DNA from: Oscillospiraceae bacterium
GTDB taxonomy: Bacteria > Bacillota > Clostridia > Oscillospirales > Oscillospiraceae
Assembly (NCBI GenBank): GCA_017416685.1
Contig: JAFQBN010000025.1
Location: 1 to 60,116, forward strand
Length of the DNA stretch: 60,116 nucleotides
Direction of reading: 5' to 3'
The notes below the pieces were generated by a model. It was given only the letters and a program-made list of their open reading frames with translations, was not told the DNA's origin and ran no database searches. Made by a program: the position numbers and the translations under genes. Below, piece by piece: positions 1-6,607 of the stretch. The first letter of the stretch is position 1; each line of letters begins with the position of its first letter.

Positions 1-816
1 GGCGCCGCCGCCGTGGGGGGCGCTGCCGCCGTAGGTGTCCACAATGATCTTGCGGCCGGTCAGGCCGGAGTCACCCTGAGGGCCGCCAATGACAAAGCGG
101 CCGGTGGGGTTAACATAAATCTTTGTTTCTTCATCCATCAGGCTGGCGGGGATGATGGGCTTGATGACCAGCTCCACCATATCCCGACGGATCTGCTCCA
201 GCTCCACGTCGGGGCTGTGCTGGGTGGACACCACCACCGCATCCACGCGGATGGGATGGTCGTTGTCGTCGTACTCCACAGTCACCTGAGTCTTGCCGTC
301 GGGGCGCAGGTAGTCCACCTTGCCCTCCTTGCGGATGCGGGTCAGCTGCATTGCCAGCTTCTGGGCCAGAGACAGGGGCAGGGGCATAAGTTCCTCGGTC
401 TCGTTGCAGGCGTAACCAAACATCATGCCCTGGTCGCCGGCGCCGTTGTCCAGACCGTCGTCCTGGGCGCCCTCCTTGGCCTCCAGGCATTTGTCCACAC
501 CCATGGCGATGTCGGCGGACTGCTCGTCAATGGAGGTCAGCACTGCACAGGTGTCACAGTCGAAGCCGAACTTAGCGCGGTCGTAGCCGATGTCACGGAC
601 CACCTCGCGGACGGTCTTGGGAATGTCCACATAGCAGCTGGTGGTGATCTCGCCCATGACGTGGACCAGACCGGTGGTCACCGTGGTCTCACAGGCCACA
701 CGGGCCTGGGGGTCCTGAGCCAGGATGGCGTCCAGCACCGCATCGGAGATCTGGTCGCAGATTTTGTCGGGATGTCCCTCGGTGACGGACTCAGAGGTAA
801 AAAGTCTTTTTGCCAT
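1..816 (-). CDS. metK: S-adenosylmethionine synthetase, N-terminal part (cut by window edge)
   Basis: Makes S-adenosylmethionine from ATP and methionine in the cytoplasm. The first 272 residues are visible of a family that is usually close to 390-400. The start ATG (814-816) has an AAGGAG ribosome site. Near the N-terminus is [19 protein letters not shown], the ATP-binding signature, and further on [12 protein letters not shown], the second family signature. The C-terminal third lies outside the window. The gene has its own promoter and a SAM-I riboswitch with terminator just upstream, so it is feedback-controlled by its product. It is separated from rplA by a terminator and is not part of the ribosomal operon. 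Confidence 0.97.
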   Translation of the reverse strand, partial: MAKRLFTSESVTEGHPDKICDQISDAVLDAILAQDPQARVACETTVTTGLVHVMGEITTSCYVDIPKTVREVVRDIGYDRAKFGFDCDTCAVLTSIDEQSADIAMGVDKCLEAKEGAQDDGLDNGAGDQGMMFGYACNETEELMPLPLSLAQKLAMQLTRIRKEGKVDYLRPDGKTQVTVEYDDNDHPIRVDAVVVSTQHSPDVELEQIRRDMVELVIKPIIPASLMDEETKIYVNPTGRFVIGGPQGDSGLTGRKIIVDTYGGSAPHGGGA

Positions 817-849
817 AATGATTGTTCTCCTTTCGTGTGTTGGGGTACG

Positions 850-876
850 AAAAAAACGCTCGCAGAAGCGGGCGTT
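850..876 (-). terminator. Expression-platform terminator of the metK riboswitch
   Basis: Read on the minus strand, a hairpin with arms AACGC-CGC and GCG-AGCGTT is followed by a run of T. It sits between the SAM-I aptamer and the metK start, the usual place for the SAM-dependent transcription terminator. Confidence 0.8.
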
Positions 877-890
877 CATACTTGATGCAC

Positions 891-986
891 CCTCATCTTT
901 CGATAACTACCGCCGGATTTGGCACCTTACGCGCACGCAGGTTGCCGGGTTTCATCGGGCCGTTCCCTCCACCACTCTTGATAAGG
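891..986 (-). promoter_or_regulatory. SAM-I (S-box) riboswitch aptamer
   Basis: The minus strand reads CTTATCAAGAG, then GGTGGAGGGA, then GATGAAACCCGGCAACC, which are the conserved blocks of the S-box aptamer. The closing helix P1 is visible as CCTTATC (986-980) with GATGAGG (897-891). It precedes metK, a standard SAM-I target: when SAM is high the downstream terminator hairpin forms and metK is switched off. Confidence 0.95.
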
Positions 987-1020
987 TTATTCACTTGTCG
1001 CAAGTTACCTTGCGCAGGCT

Positions 1021-1048
1021 ATTATATCAGTTTTTTGTCGTTTGTCAA
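1021..1048 (-). promoter_or_regulatory. metK promoter (sigma-A type)
   Basis: On the minus strand TTGACA (1048-1043) and TATAAT (1026-1021) are both perfect and 16 bases apart, placed about 35 bases before the riboswitch aptamer. Confidence 0.85.
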
Positions 1049-1061
1049 CGATTTTATAAAG

Positions 1062-1094
1062 AAAAACAGAGGAGTGCATCTGCACTCCTCTGTT
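1062..1094 (-). terminator. Terminator after rplA
   Basis: Arms 1066-1078 and 1081-1093 pair perfectly over 13 bases and are followed on the minus strand by TTTTT. It lies just past the rplA stop and ends the rpmG-secE-nusG-rplK-rplA transcript before metK. Confidence 0.9.
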
Positions 1095-1115
1095 CTTTGA
1101 CTGCAAAATCAGGGA

Positions 1116-1808
1116 TCAACCCATCTTGGCGCCGTTGAGCTTGATGCCGGGGCCCATGGTGGAAACCACGGTGCAGCTCTTGACGTACTGGCCCTTGGCA
1201 GCGGCGGGCTTGGCCTTGACGATAGCGCCCATCAGAGCGTTAAAGTTCTCGGTCAGCTTCTCAGCGCCAAAGGAGACCTTGCCGATGGGGCAGTGGATGA
1301 TGTTGGTCTTGTCCAGACGGTACTCCACCTTACCGGCCTTGATCTCGTTGACAGCCTTGGTCACGTCCATGGTCACGGTGCCGGCCTTGGGGGAGGGCAT
1401 CAGACCCTTGGGGCCCAGGACCTTACCCAGACGGCCAACCACGCCCATCATGTCGGGGGTGGCGACGACCACATCGAACTCAAACCAGTTTTCCTTCTGG
1501 ATCTTGTCGACCAGATCCAGCTCGCCGACATAGTCGGCGCCGGCAGCCTTGGCCTCGTCAGCCTTGGCGCCCTTGGCGAAGACCAGCACGCGCTGGGTCT
1601 TGCCGGTACCGTGGGGCAGCACGATGGCGCCACGGACCTGCTGATCGGCGTGACGGGAGTCAACACCCAGCTTCACGTGCAGCTCGACGGTCTCGTCGAA
1701 CTTGGCGGGAGCGGTCTTGACCACCAGGTCCATAGCCTCAGCAACTTCATACAGAGCGGCCTTGTCGATCTGCTTGGCGCTCTCCTGATACTTCTTGCCT
1801 CTAAACAT
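1116..1808 (-). CDS. rplA: 50S ribosomal protein L1
   Basis: Forms the L1 stalk of the large ribosomal subunit and in many bacteria represses its own rplK-rplA message. The protein is 230 residues, the usual length, begins [13 protein letters not shown] and has the L1 core [12 protein letters not shown] and the [20 protein letters not shown] segment. It starts 14 bases after the rplK stop, so the two are surely co-transcribed. A strong terminator follows; rplJ and rplL, which often come next in Firmicutes, do not. Confidence 0.98.
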   Translation of the reverse strand: MFRGKKYQESAKQIDKAALYEVAEAMDLVVKTAPAKFDETVELHVKLGVDSRHADQQVRGAIVLPHGTGKTQRVLVFAKGAKADEAKAAGADYVGELDLVDKIQKENWFEFDVVVATPDMMGVVGRLGKVLGPKGLMPSPKAGTVTMDVTKAVNEIKAGKVEYRLDKTNIIHCPIGKVSFGAEKLTENFNALMGAIVKAKPAAAKGQYVKSCTVVSTMGPGIKLNGAKMG

Positions 1809-1822
1809 TGTTCTTTCCCTCC

Positions 1823-2248
1823 TTACTCAGCCACGACAACGCCCATGGAACGGGCAGTGCCGGCGACCATGCTCATGGCGGCCTCGATGCTGGCGGCGTT
1901 CAGGTCGGGCATCTTGATCTCGGCGATCTTGCGAACATCTTCCTTGCTGATGGTGGCCACCTTGGTCTTGTTGGGCACACCGGAGCCGGACTCGAGGTTG
2001 CAGGCCTTCTTGATCAGGACAGCGGCGGGGGGAGTCTTGGTGATAAAGGTGAAGGAGCGGTCAGCGTACACGGTGATGATGACGGGGATGATCATACCGA
2101 CATCGTTCTTGGTGCGCTCGTTGAACTCCTTGGTGAAAGCGGCGATGTTAACGCCATGCTGACCCAGAGCAGGGCCAACAGGGGGAGCGGGAGTCGCCTT
2201 GCCGGCGGGAATCTGCAGTTTAACGTAACCAGTAATTTTCTGTGCCAC
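1823..2248 (-). CDS. rplK: 50S ribosomal protein L11
   Basis: Builds the GTPase-associated centre of the large subunit together with the L10/L12 stalk; it is the substrate of the methyltransferase PrmA encoded at 46 kb. The 141 residues match the family length. The N-terminus [18 protein letters not shown] and the stretch [14 protein letters not shown] are typical. It lies between nusG and rplA in the classical order. Confidence 0.98.
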   Translation of the reverse strand: MAQKITGYVKLQIPAGKATPAPPVGPALGQHGVNIAAFTKEFNERTKNDVGMIIPVIITVYADRSFTFITKTPPAAVLIKKACNLESGSGVPNKTKVATISKEDVRKIAEIKMPDLNAASIEAAMSMVAGTARSMGVVVAE

Positions 2249-2335
2249 GAAAGAGCACCTCCATAATTGAAATGTGGTTTAGGCGGGACGCTTTGCATCC
2301 CTCCCACTTTGCGGCGTTGCCGCGGGGTTTCTTTG

Positions 2336-2857
2336 TTAGTTGTTGGGCTCGACCTGATCCAGTTCCAGCTCCACGGGGGTCTCGCGTCCAAACATGGACA
2401 CGACTACGCGGACCTTGCTGCGCTCCAGATCGATTTCTTCCACAGTGCCCAGGAAGGACTCCAGCGCGCCATCGGTAATGCGCACGCTGTCGCCCACCGC
2501 ATAGCTCACGATGATCTCGCGCTTCTCCACGCCCAAAGCGGCAATGTCGCTTTCGGACAGGGGGATGGCCTTGTTGCCCTCACCCAGGAAGCCGGTGACA
2601 CCGCGGATGTTGCGGATGACGTGCCATGCCTCGTCCGTCATGATCATCTTGACCAGAACGTAGCCGGGGAACACCTTACGCTCGACCTCTTTGGGGCCGT
2701 TGTCGGTGATTTCGGTCACGGTTTCCATGGGGATGCTGATCTCATGGATCAGATCCTGCATGCCGCGGCCTGCCACATGCTTTTCGATCGTGGTCTTGAC
2801 GGTGTTTTCATAGCCGGAGTAGGTATGGACTACATACCATTTTGCGCTTTCAGCCAT
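2336..2857 (-). CDS. nusG: Transcription termination/antitermination factor NusG
   Basis: Binds RNA polymerase and modulates pausing, termination and coupling to ribosomes. The 173 residues contain the N-terminal NGN domain (WYVVHTYSGYENTVKTTIE near the start, PGYVLVKM near residue 70) and a C-terminal KOW domain (VGDSVRITDGALESFLGTV). It lies directly after secE, the almost universal arrangement, with 13 bases between the genes. Confidence 0.98.
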   Translation of the reverse strand: MAESAKWYVVHTYSGYENTVKTTIEKHVAGRGMQDLIHEISIPMETVTEITDNGPKEVERKVFPGYVLVKMIMTDEAWHVIRNIRGVTGFLGEGNKAIPLSESDIAALGVEKREIIVSYAVGDSVRITDGALESFLGTVEEIDLERSKVRVVVSMFGRETPVELELDQVEPNN

Positions 2858-2870
2858 GTCGCGCCCTCAC

Positions 2871-3104
2871 TTACTTGAACAGGTTGAGGATGGCGCCGAT
2901 GACACCGCTGGCCAGAGCATCAAAAACCCAGATAAACACGCCGACGATGATCACGCACAGGATCACGATAGCAGTGTTGTTCACGGTCTGCTTGGCAGTG
3001 GGCCACTGGACCTTCTTCAGCTCGCTCTTGAGCTCACGCAGCCACTTGGCAATGCGGGAGAAGACGCCGGGCTTGGACTTTTTGTTTTCAGACATTTGGT
3101 ACAC
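2871..3104 (-). CDS. secE: Preprotein translocase subunit SecE
   Basis: Small essential part of the SecYEG protein-export channel in the cytoplasmic membrane. The 77 residues have a charged N-terminal part, the amphipathic region WLRELKSELKKVQWPT, and one hydrophobic transmembrane segment (AIVILCVIIVGVFIWVF) close to the C-terminus, as in other short Gram-positive SecE proteins. It lies between rpmG and nusG. Confidence 0.96.
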   Translation of the reverse strand: MYQMSENKKSKPGVFSRIAKWLRELKSELKKVQWPTAKQTVNNTAIVILCVIIVGVFIWVFDALASGVIGAILNLFK

Positions 3105-3131
3105 CCTTCTTTCCTATCAGCGTTCGGCTGA

Positions 3132-3296
3132 TTACTTCGTCTCGTTATGAACGGTGTGCTTTCTGCAGAAGGGGCAGTACTTGTTCATCTCCAGACGGTC
3201 GGGGTCGTTCTTCTTGTTCTTGTTGGTGTTGTAGTTTCTCTGCTTGCACTCAGAACACCGCAGGGTGATCTTCACGCGTGCGCCGGCCTTTGCCAT
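3132..3296 (-). CDS. rpmG: 50S ribosomal protein L33
   Basis: A 54-residue large-subunit protein of the zinc-binding L33 type: CSEC near residue 14 and CPFC near residue 41 give the four cysteines. The start [10 protein letters not shown] is preceded by a strong AAGGAGGTG site; a longer upstream frame reads through the structured leader and is rejected. It is the first gene of the rpmG-secE-nusG-rplK-rplA operon and follows a leader of about 235 bases. Confidence 0.95.
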   Translation of the reverse strand: MAKAGARVKITLRCSECKQRNYNTNKNKKNDPDRLEMNKYCPFCRKHTVHNETK

Positions 3297-3531
3297 ACGT
3301 TCGGCACCTCCTTCAATATTAGCGGTCAAGCCGCTTTTGAGCCAACAGCAAAAAATAAGCTGGATACGGCTCGCTTGGGCCGGATCCAGCAACCATCGGA
3401 CACACATAGTGCGCCTTTTGACGTTACGGTGAGATCCGGCATTTTGCCTCCCTGTGTCCGCAATCGGTGAGGGGGACCCGCGCATAACACCGTAAAAATG
3501 CGCAGGACAAAAAAGCCCCTTTTCACAGGTA
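3297..3531 (-). promoter_or_regulatory. Structured 5' leader with internal terminator before rpmG
   Basis: About 235 bases lie between the promoter and rpmG with no gene. On the minus strand a hairpin GCGCAT/ATGCGC comes first, then CGGACACA (3460-3453) can pair with TGTGTCCG (3404-3397) and enclose about 48 bases. Next is a strong hairpin with arms GCTGGAT-CGGC and GCCG-ATCCAGC (3390-3359) followed by TTATTTTTT, which looks like an intrinsic terminator, and then GCGGC/GCCGC. The order, fold then terminator then gene, is that of a transcription attenuator. The class of RNA is not recognised. Confidence 0.65.
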
Positions 3532-3537
3532 ACTGCA

Positions 3538-3566
3538 ATTATAATGCACGTCCCATCCGATGTCAA
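3538..3566 (-). promoter_or_regulatory. Promoter of the rpmG-rplA operon
   Basis: On the minus strand TTGACA (3566-3561), a 17-base spacer and TATAAT (3543-3538): a perfect sigma-A consensus, as expected for ribosomal protein genes. Confidence 0.9.
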
Positions 3567-3597
3567 GTGTTTTTTTATTTCTTTTTATATTATATAG

Positions 3598-3626
3598 AAA
3601 GGGCCGCGTCAAAGGACGCGGCCCCT
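3598..3626 (-). terminator. Terminator after mreB
   Basis: Perfect 10-base arms GGGCCGCGTC (3601-3610) and its complement (3615-3624) with loop AAAG; on the minus strand TTTC and an AT-rich stretch follow. It lies just past the mreB stop. The T-run is stronger on the other strand, where no gene reads in. Confidence 0.75.
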
Positions 3627-3631
3627 GTTTT

Positions 3632-4675
3632 TTAATAGCTCATCTGCTTGCGGCGGGACAGGTTCATGGTGCCGTCCTGCATTTCGTCCAGACTCTCCAG
3701 ACTCTTGCCGGTGCCGTAGGCCACGCAGGAAATAGCATCGTCCGCCACGTGGGTCTGGATGCCGGTGTGGGACTCGATCAGCTTGTCAAAGCCCCAGACA
3801 AGGCTTCCGCCGCCGGTCATCACAATGCCGTTGGTAGAGATATCGCCCACCAGTTCGGGAGGAGTGCGCTCCAGCACGCCGTGGATCGCCTCCAGAATAT
3901 GGCTGGAAACCTCCTCAAAGGCCTCAATGGTCTCGCTGGAAGAAACGGTGAACTCACGGGGCAGGCCGGTCAGCAGACAGCGGCCCTTGACCTGCATGGT
4001 GACCTCCTCGGGTCGGGGGAAGACACAGCCGATGGTCTTCTTCAGCTCTTCGGCAGTACGGTCACCGATCAGTACGTTGTGCTTGCGGCGGATGTACTTG
4101 ACCAGCGCATCATCAAACTTATCACCGCCGGTCTTGATGGAGGCGGACTCCACCACACCGGACAGGGAGATAACTGCCACATCGGCAGTGCCGCCGCCGA
4201 TATCCACGATCATGTGGCCGTCGGGCTTGGCAATGTCGATACCGGCACCGATGGCGGCGGCAACGGGTTCTTCGATCAGGTAGACCTTGCGGGCGCCGGC
4301 CTGAATGCCCGCATCAATGACGGCGCGCTCTTCGACCTCGGTGATGCCGGAGGGCACGCAGATGATCAGGCGGGGCTTGAAGATGCTGACGGAGGTCACC
4401 TTGCGGATAAATTCCTTCAGCATGCGCTCGGTCATATCGTAGTCGGAGATGACACCCTCGCGCAGGGGGCGCATAGCCACGATGTTGCCGGGGGTGCGGC
4501 CCAGCATGGCCTGAGCATCCTCGCCTACCTTGAGAAGCTTTCCGGTATTCTTATCCATGGCGACCACGGAGGGTTCGCGCAGGACAACGCCCTTGCCCCG
4601 GATGTAGACCAGAATGGAGGCAGTACCCAGGTCGATTCCGATGTCTTTACTTAACATTCCACTGAAAAGTCCCAT
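3632..4675 (-). CDS. mreB: Rod-shape-determining protein MreB/Mbl
   Basis: Actin-like ATPase that forms membrane-bound filaments and guides lateral cell-wall synthesis. The 347 residues are full length for the family. The actin-fold motifs are visible: GIDLGTASILVY near the N-terminus (phosphate 1), VDIGGGTADVAVISL in the middle (phosphate 2) and VMTGGGSLVWG near residue 285 (adenosine). The ATG has an AGGAGT site. It has its own promoter and terminator and stands apart from mreC/mreD, so it could be an Mbl-like paralogue; the sequence alone does not decide this. Confidence 0.94.
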   Translation of the reverse strand: MGLFSGMLSKDIGIDLGTASILVYIRGKGVVLREPSVVAMDKNTGKLLKVGEDAQAMLGRTPGNIVAMRPLREGVISDYDMTERMLKEFIRKVTSVSIFKPRLIICVPSGITEVEERAVIDAGIQAGARKVYLIEEPVAAAIGAGIDIAKPDGHMIVDIGGGTADVAVISLSGVVESASIKTGGDKFDDALVKYIRRKHNVLIGDRTAEELKKTIGCVFPRPEEVTMQVKGRCLLTGLPREFTVSSSETIEAFEEVSSHILEAIHGVLERTPPELVGDISTNGIVMTGGGSLVWGFDKLIESHTGIQTHVADDAISCVAYGTGKSLESLDEMQDGTMNLSRRKQMSY

Positions 4676-4751
4676 AATTAACTCCTGTTTCCGCTTTGTC
4701 AGCGTGTTTTATTCCCATACGGCGCACGCACCGTTTTCTATCGGTCTAATT

Positions 4752-4780
4752 ATTATATAAGGTTGTTGACGGCATTTCAA
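4752..4780 (-). promoter_or_regulatory. mreB promoter
   Basis: On the minus strand TTGAAA (4780-4775), 17 bases, TATAAT (4757-4752), about 75 bases before the mreB start. Confidence 0.8.
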
Positions 4781-4807
4781 CAGAAAATTTTGACGAATTT
4801 GAGATTA

Positions 4808-5461
4808 TTACGTCTTTTCCGCAGTCACGGCCAGCACAAGGCCGCACACCCGGGCCGCTCCGGCGGTGCGCAGAACCCGGGCACACTCGGACAGGGTGGC
4901 TCCTGTGGTCACCACATCGTCCACCAGCAAAATCCGTTTCCCCGCTATCCGCTTGTCCGGCTTTACGCGGTACGCACCCAGCACGTTGGCCCGACGGGCC
5001 GCCGCATCGGTCTGTCCGGACTGTGCCGGGGTATCCCGGATCTTGTCCAGCACAGGTGCTGCGGGCAGACCAAGCCGCTCTGCCACCCCAACGGCCAGCA
5101 GCTGCGCCTGATCGTAGCCGCGCCTGCGTAATCGCTTTCGGCTCAGAGGCGCCCAGCACACCACGTCAAATCCTCCGTCCAGCCGGTCGGCGGCACATTG
5201 GCTCATCAGCAGGCTGTATGTCCCCGCATAAGCGCGCCTGCCGGAGAATTTATAGCGGTGGTGGGAGTCTCGCACGTCACCCTTGTACCAAAGCGGACCC
5301 ACGCAGGTGTCCAAAAATTCCACCGACTTCTCCCCCGGTGCGCCCTCGGTCCACGGCAGGTCACGCTGGCATTTTGGGCATAACAAATCCATCCCGCTGT
5401 CCAGCAGACGGCGGCAGAAGGGGCATTTGGGTGGGAACAGCAGGTCAAGCAGCCAGTTCAT
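4808..5461 (-). CDS. comF: ComF family protein (competence-associated phosphoribosyltransferase fold)
   Basis: ComF/GntX proteins combine a zinc ribbon with a type I phosphoribosyltransferase fold and are needed for DNA uptake in competent bacteria. The 217 residues show Cys13-Cys16 and Cys28-Cys31 (CPFC, CPKC) and a PRPP-binding loop RILLVDDVVTTGATLSE at 176-192. The start lies one base after the stop of the small gene upstream and its nearest ribosome site (GGAGG) is rather far, so it is probably translated by coupling. No comFA helicase is adjacent, so a role in competence is by family only. Confidence 0.88.
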   Translation of the reverse strand: MNWLLDLLFPPKCPFCRRLLDSGMDLLCPKCQRDLPWTEGAPGEKSVEFLDTCVGPLWYKGDVRDSHHRYKFSGRRAYAGTYSLLMSQCAADRLDGGFDVVCWAPLSRKRLRRRGYDQAQLLAVGVAERLGLPAAPVLDKIRDTPAQSGQTDAAARRANVLGAYRVKPDKRIAGKRILLVDDVVTTGATLSECARVLRTAGAARVCGLVLAVTAEKT

Positions 5462-5462
5462 C

Positions 5463-5642
5463 TTAGCCGTTCAGATCCTCCGCCGTAATAGGGCCGTGTT
5501 CTTTTTCAAAGTCACGGATGCACTTGTTGAACAGGTGCATAGCCAAACTGTTGATGGTTCTGTCGTCGTACTTTGCAATATACACCAACTTTTGATGCAG
5601 CTCCGGCGACACACGCAAACCAACATACTTGATTTCATCCAT
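5463..5642 (-). CDS. Small ribbon-helix-helix protein, copy 1
   Basis: A 59-residue protein starting MDEIKYVGLRVSPELHQKLV and ending PITAEDLNG. A beta strand (YVGLRVS) followed by two helices fits the Arc/MetJ ribbon-helix-helix DNA-binding fold, which acts as a dimeric repressor. It is a clear paralogue of the gene at 5780-5971: both share VGLRVSPE/IGLRVSPE, KLVYIA-YD, CIRDFE-EHGPIT-DL. It runs straight into comF with one base between, so the two are co-transcribed. No toxin partner is visible beside it. The regulatory target is unknown; autoregulation of the comF unit is a guess. Confidence 0.8.
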   Translation of the reverse strand: MDEIKYVGLRVSPELHQKLVYIAKYDDRTINSLAMHLFNKCIRDFEKEHGPITAEDLNG

Positions 5643-5779
5643 AATACCACTTCCTCATCTTGCACGCATTTGCGTGCTGATTGAGTTAATGGTATCCAAA
5701 TCGAACGCTTCGCAGAACAAACGCGCGCGTTTGCGCGCGCTATTTGTGAAAATACACCCCTGCGGGCGGACCAACCCCT

Positions 5780-5971
5780 TTATACGTCCTCTTTCAGGTC
5801 GTCCTCCGTAATGGGGCCGTGTTCCCTTTCAAAATCCCGGATACACCGACTCAAAAGGTTCAATGTAAGGCCATTCACGCTTTTGGCATCATATTCGGCG
5901 ATGTACACCAGTTTTCTATGCATCTCCGGAGATACACGCAACCCGATATGCTTTACATCCTTTTTGTTCAC
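5780..5971 (-). CDS. Small ribbon-helix-helix protein, copy 2
   Basis: A 63-residue paralogue of copy 1, ending HGPITEDDLKEDV. The start chosen is GTG at 5971 (VNKKDVKHIGLRVSPE), which has AAGGTG five bases before it; an ATG at 5992 would add seven residues. The fold prediction is the same Arc-like ribbon-helix-helix with IGLRVSPEMHRKLVY as strand and first helix. The 137-base gap to copy 1 holds a GCGCGC-rich palindrome. The pair most likely arose by tandem duplication; different N-termini suggest that they may bind different operators or form heterodimers, which is inference. Confidence 0.78.
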   Translation of the reverse strand: MNKKDVKHIGLRVSPEMHRKLVYIAEYDAKSVNGLTLNLLSRCIRDFEREHGPITEDDLKEDV

Positions 5972-6030
5972 AAACACACCTTCACTCTGCATTCAAATAT
6001 TGCTATACGGTGTTTCGCCCTGCGGGGCGA

Positions 6031-6058
6031 GGTACTTTGCCCACGGCGGCAAAGTACC
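6031..6058. repeat. Perfect inverted repeat
   Basis: Arms GGTACTTTGCC and its exact complement with a six-base loop CACGGC. No T-run follows, so it is not a terminator; it is probably a dispersed palindromic unit. Confidence 0.6.
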
Positions 6059-6307
6059 CAAAACGCCGCCGGGGTTTGAGTGGGATGAGATTGGGCGCTT
6101 CGCGCCTGCATCTCAAACACTCCGCACCCCGGACCCCAAGAGAAACGGCTCGTAAGCGGCAGATATTCCTTGCGTCCGGCGCACCGATGACGACACCACG
6201 TTGCGGCTTTAGGCTCCCGCCCTACTCAATTCAACCGGATTTCACTCCTACCGCACAAGCGCGCCTGCTGCGGTGGGTATTTCGTTCCTGCACACCATGC
6301 CAATGGC

Positions 6308-6361
6308 GTAGGGGCGGCCCCGTGTGGCCGCCCGCGGGCCGATGAGGACATCGGCCCCTAC
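6308..6361. repeat. Composite REP/BIME-like element
   Basis: A 54-base element bounded by GTAGGGG and its complement CCCCTAC. Inside are two hairpins back to back: GGGCGGCC/GGCCGCCC and GGGCCGATG/CATCGGCCC. The second half (6334-6361, 28 bases) is identical to 13403-13430 inside the RAYT gene, which links the repeat to that transposase. This is the layout of a bacterial interspersed mosaic element made of two inverted REP units. Confidence 0.75.
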
Positions 6362-6520
6362 GCAAAATCCGATGGTTCGCCGCAACAGTCGGCGGGAGTT
6401 CAATAGACAGGAAAACTTACAGATAGTAGGCAGGGCGGCAGCCTAATAGGAGGTTGCACGGTCAGAGGTGTCCGCCGACCGCGTGGGTGGAACCCCACGG
6501 AGGTCACCCAAAGGAAGTAC

Positions 6521-6541
6521 ATAGAAACCATGGGTTTCTAT
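6521..6541. repeat. Perfect inverted repeat
   Basis: Nine-base arms ATAGAAACC/GGTTTCTAT around ATG, no T-run. Confidence 0.55.
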
Positions 6542-6552
6542 GCGCCTTTTTC

Positions 6553-6580
6553 GTGTCTTTTGTGGCGTTACAAAAGACAC
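6553..6580. repeat. Perfect inverted repeat
   Basis: Eleven-base arms GTGTCTTTTGT and ACAAAAGACAC around GGCGTT; directly followed by a GC-rich palindrome. It lies 28 bases past the recD2 stop, so it could also weaken read-through from recD2. Confidence 0.55.
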
Positions 6581-6607
6581 CCGCCCGCGGGCGGAACAGC
6601 CCCCGTC

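Larger units (their letters stand above)
5993..6607. other. Gene-free mosaic of palindromes
   Basis: No credible gene on either strand. The stretch holds a series of separate perfect inverted repeats: CGCCC/GGGCG at 6016-6029, 11-base arms GGTACTTTGCC at 6031-6058, a composite REP-like element at 6308-6361, an imperfect hairpin around CGTGGG/CCCACG near 6481-6500, 9-base arms at 6521-6541, and 11-base arms GTGTCTTTTGT at 6553-6580 followed by CCGCCCGCGGGCGG. Small open frames crossing it have no ribosome sites and their composition follows the palindromes. Confidence 0.7.

Noticed and set aside
3326-3538. Small open frames in the rpmG leader
   Set aside because: No ribosome site, and they run through the stems and the terminator hairpin; the region is better explained as structured RNA.
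5463-5971. Type II toxin-antitoxin locus
   Set aside because: Two antitoxin-like ribbon-helix-helix genes are present, but no toxin gene of any recognised type lies next to them.
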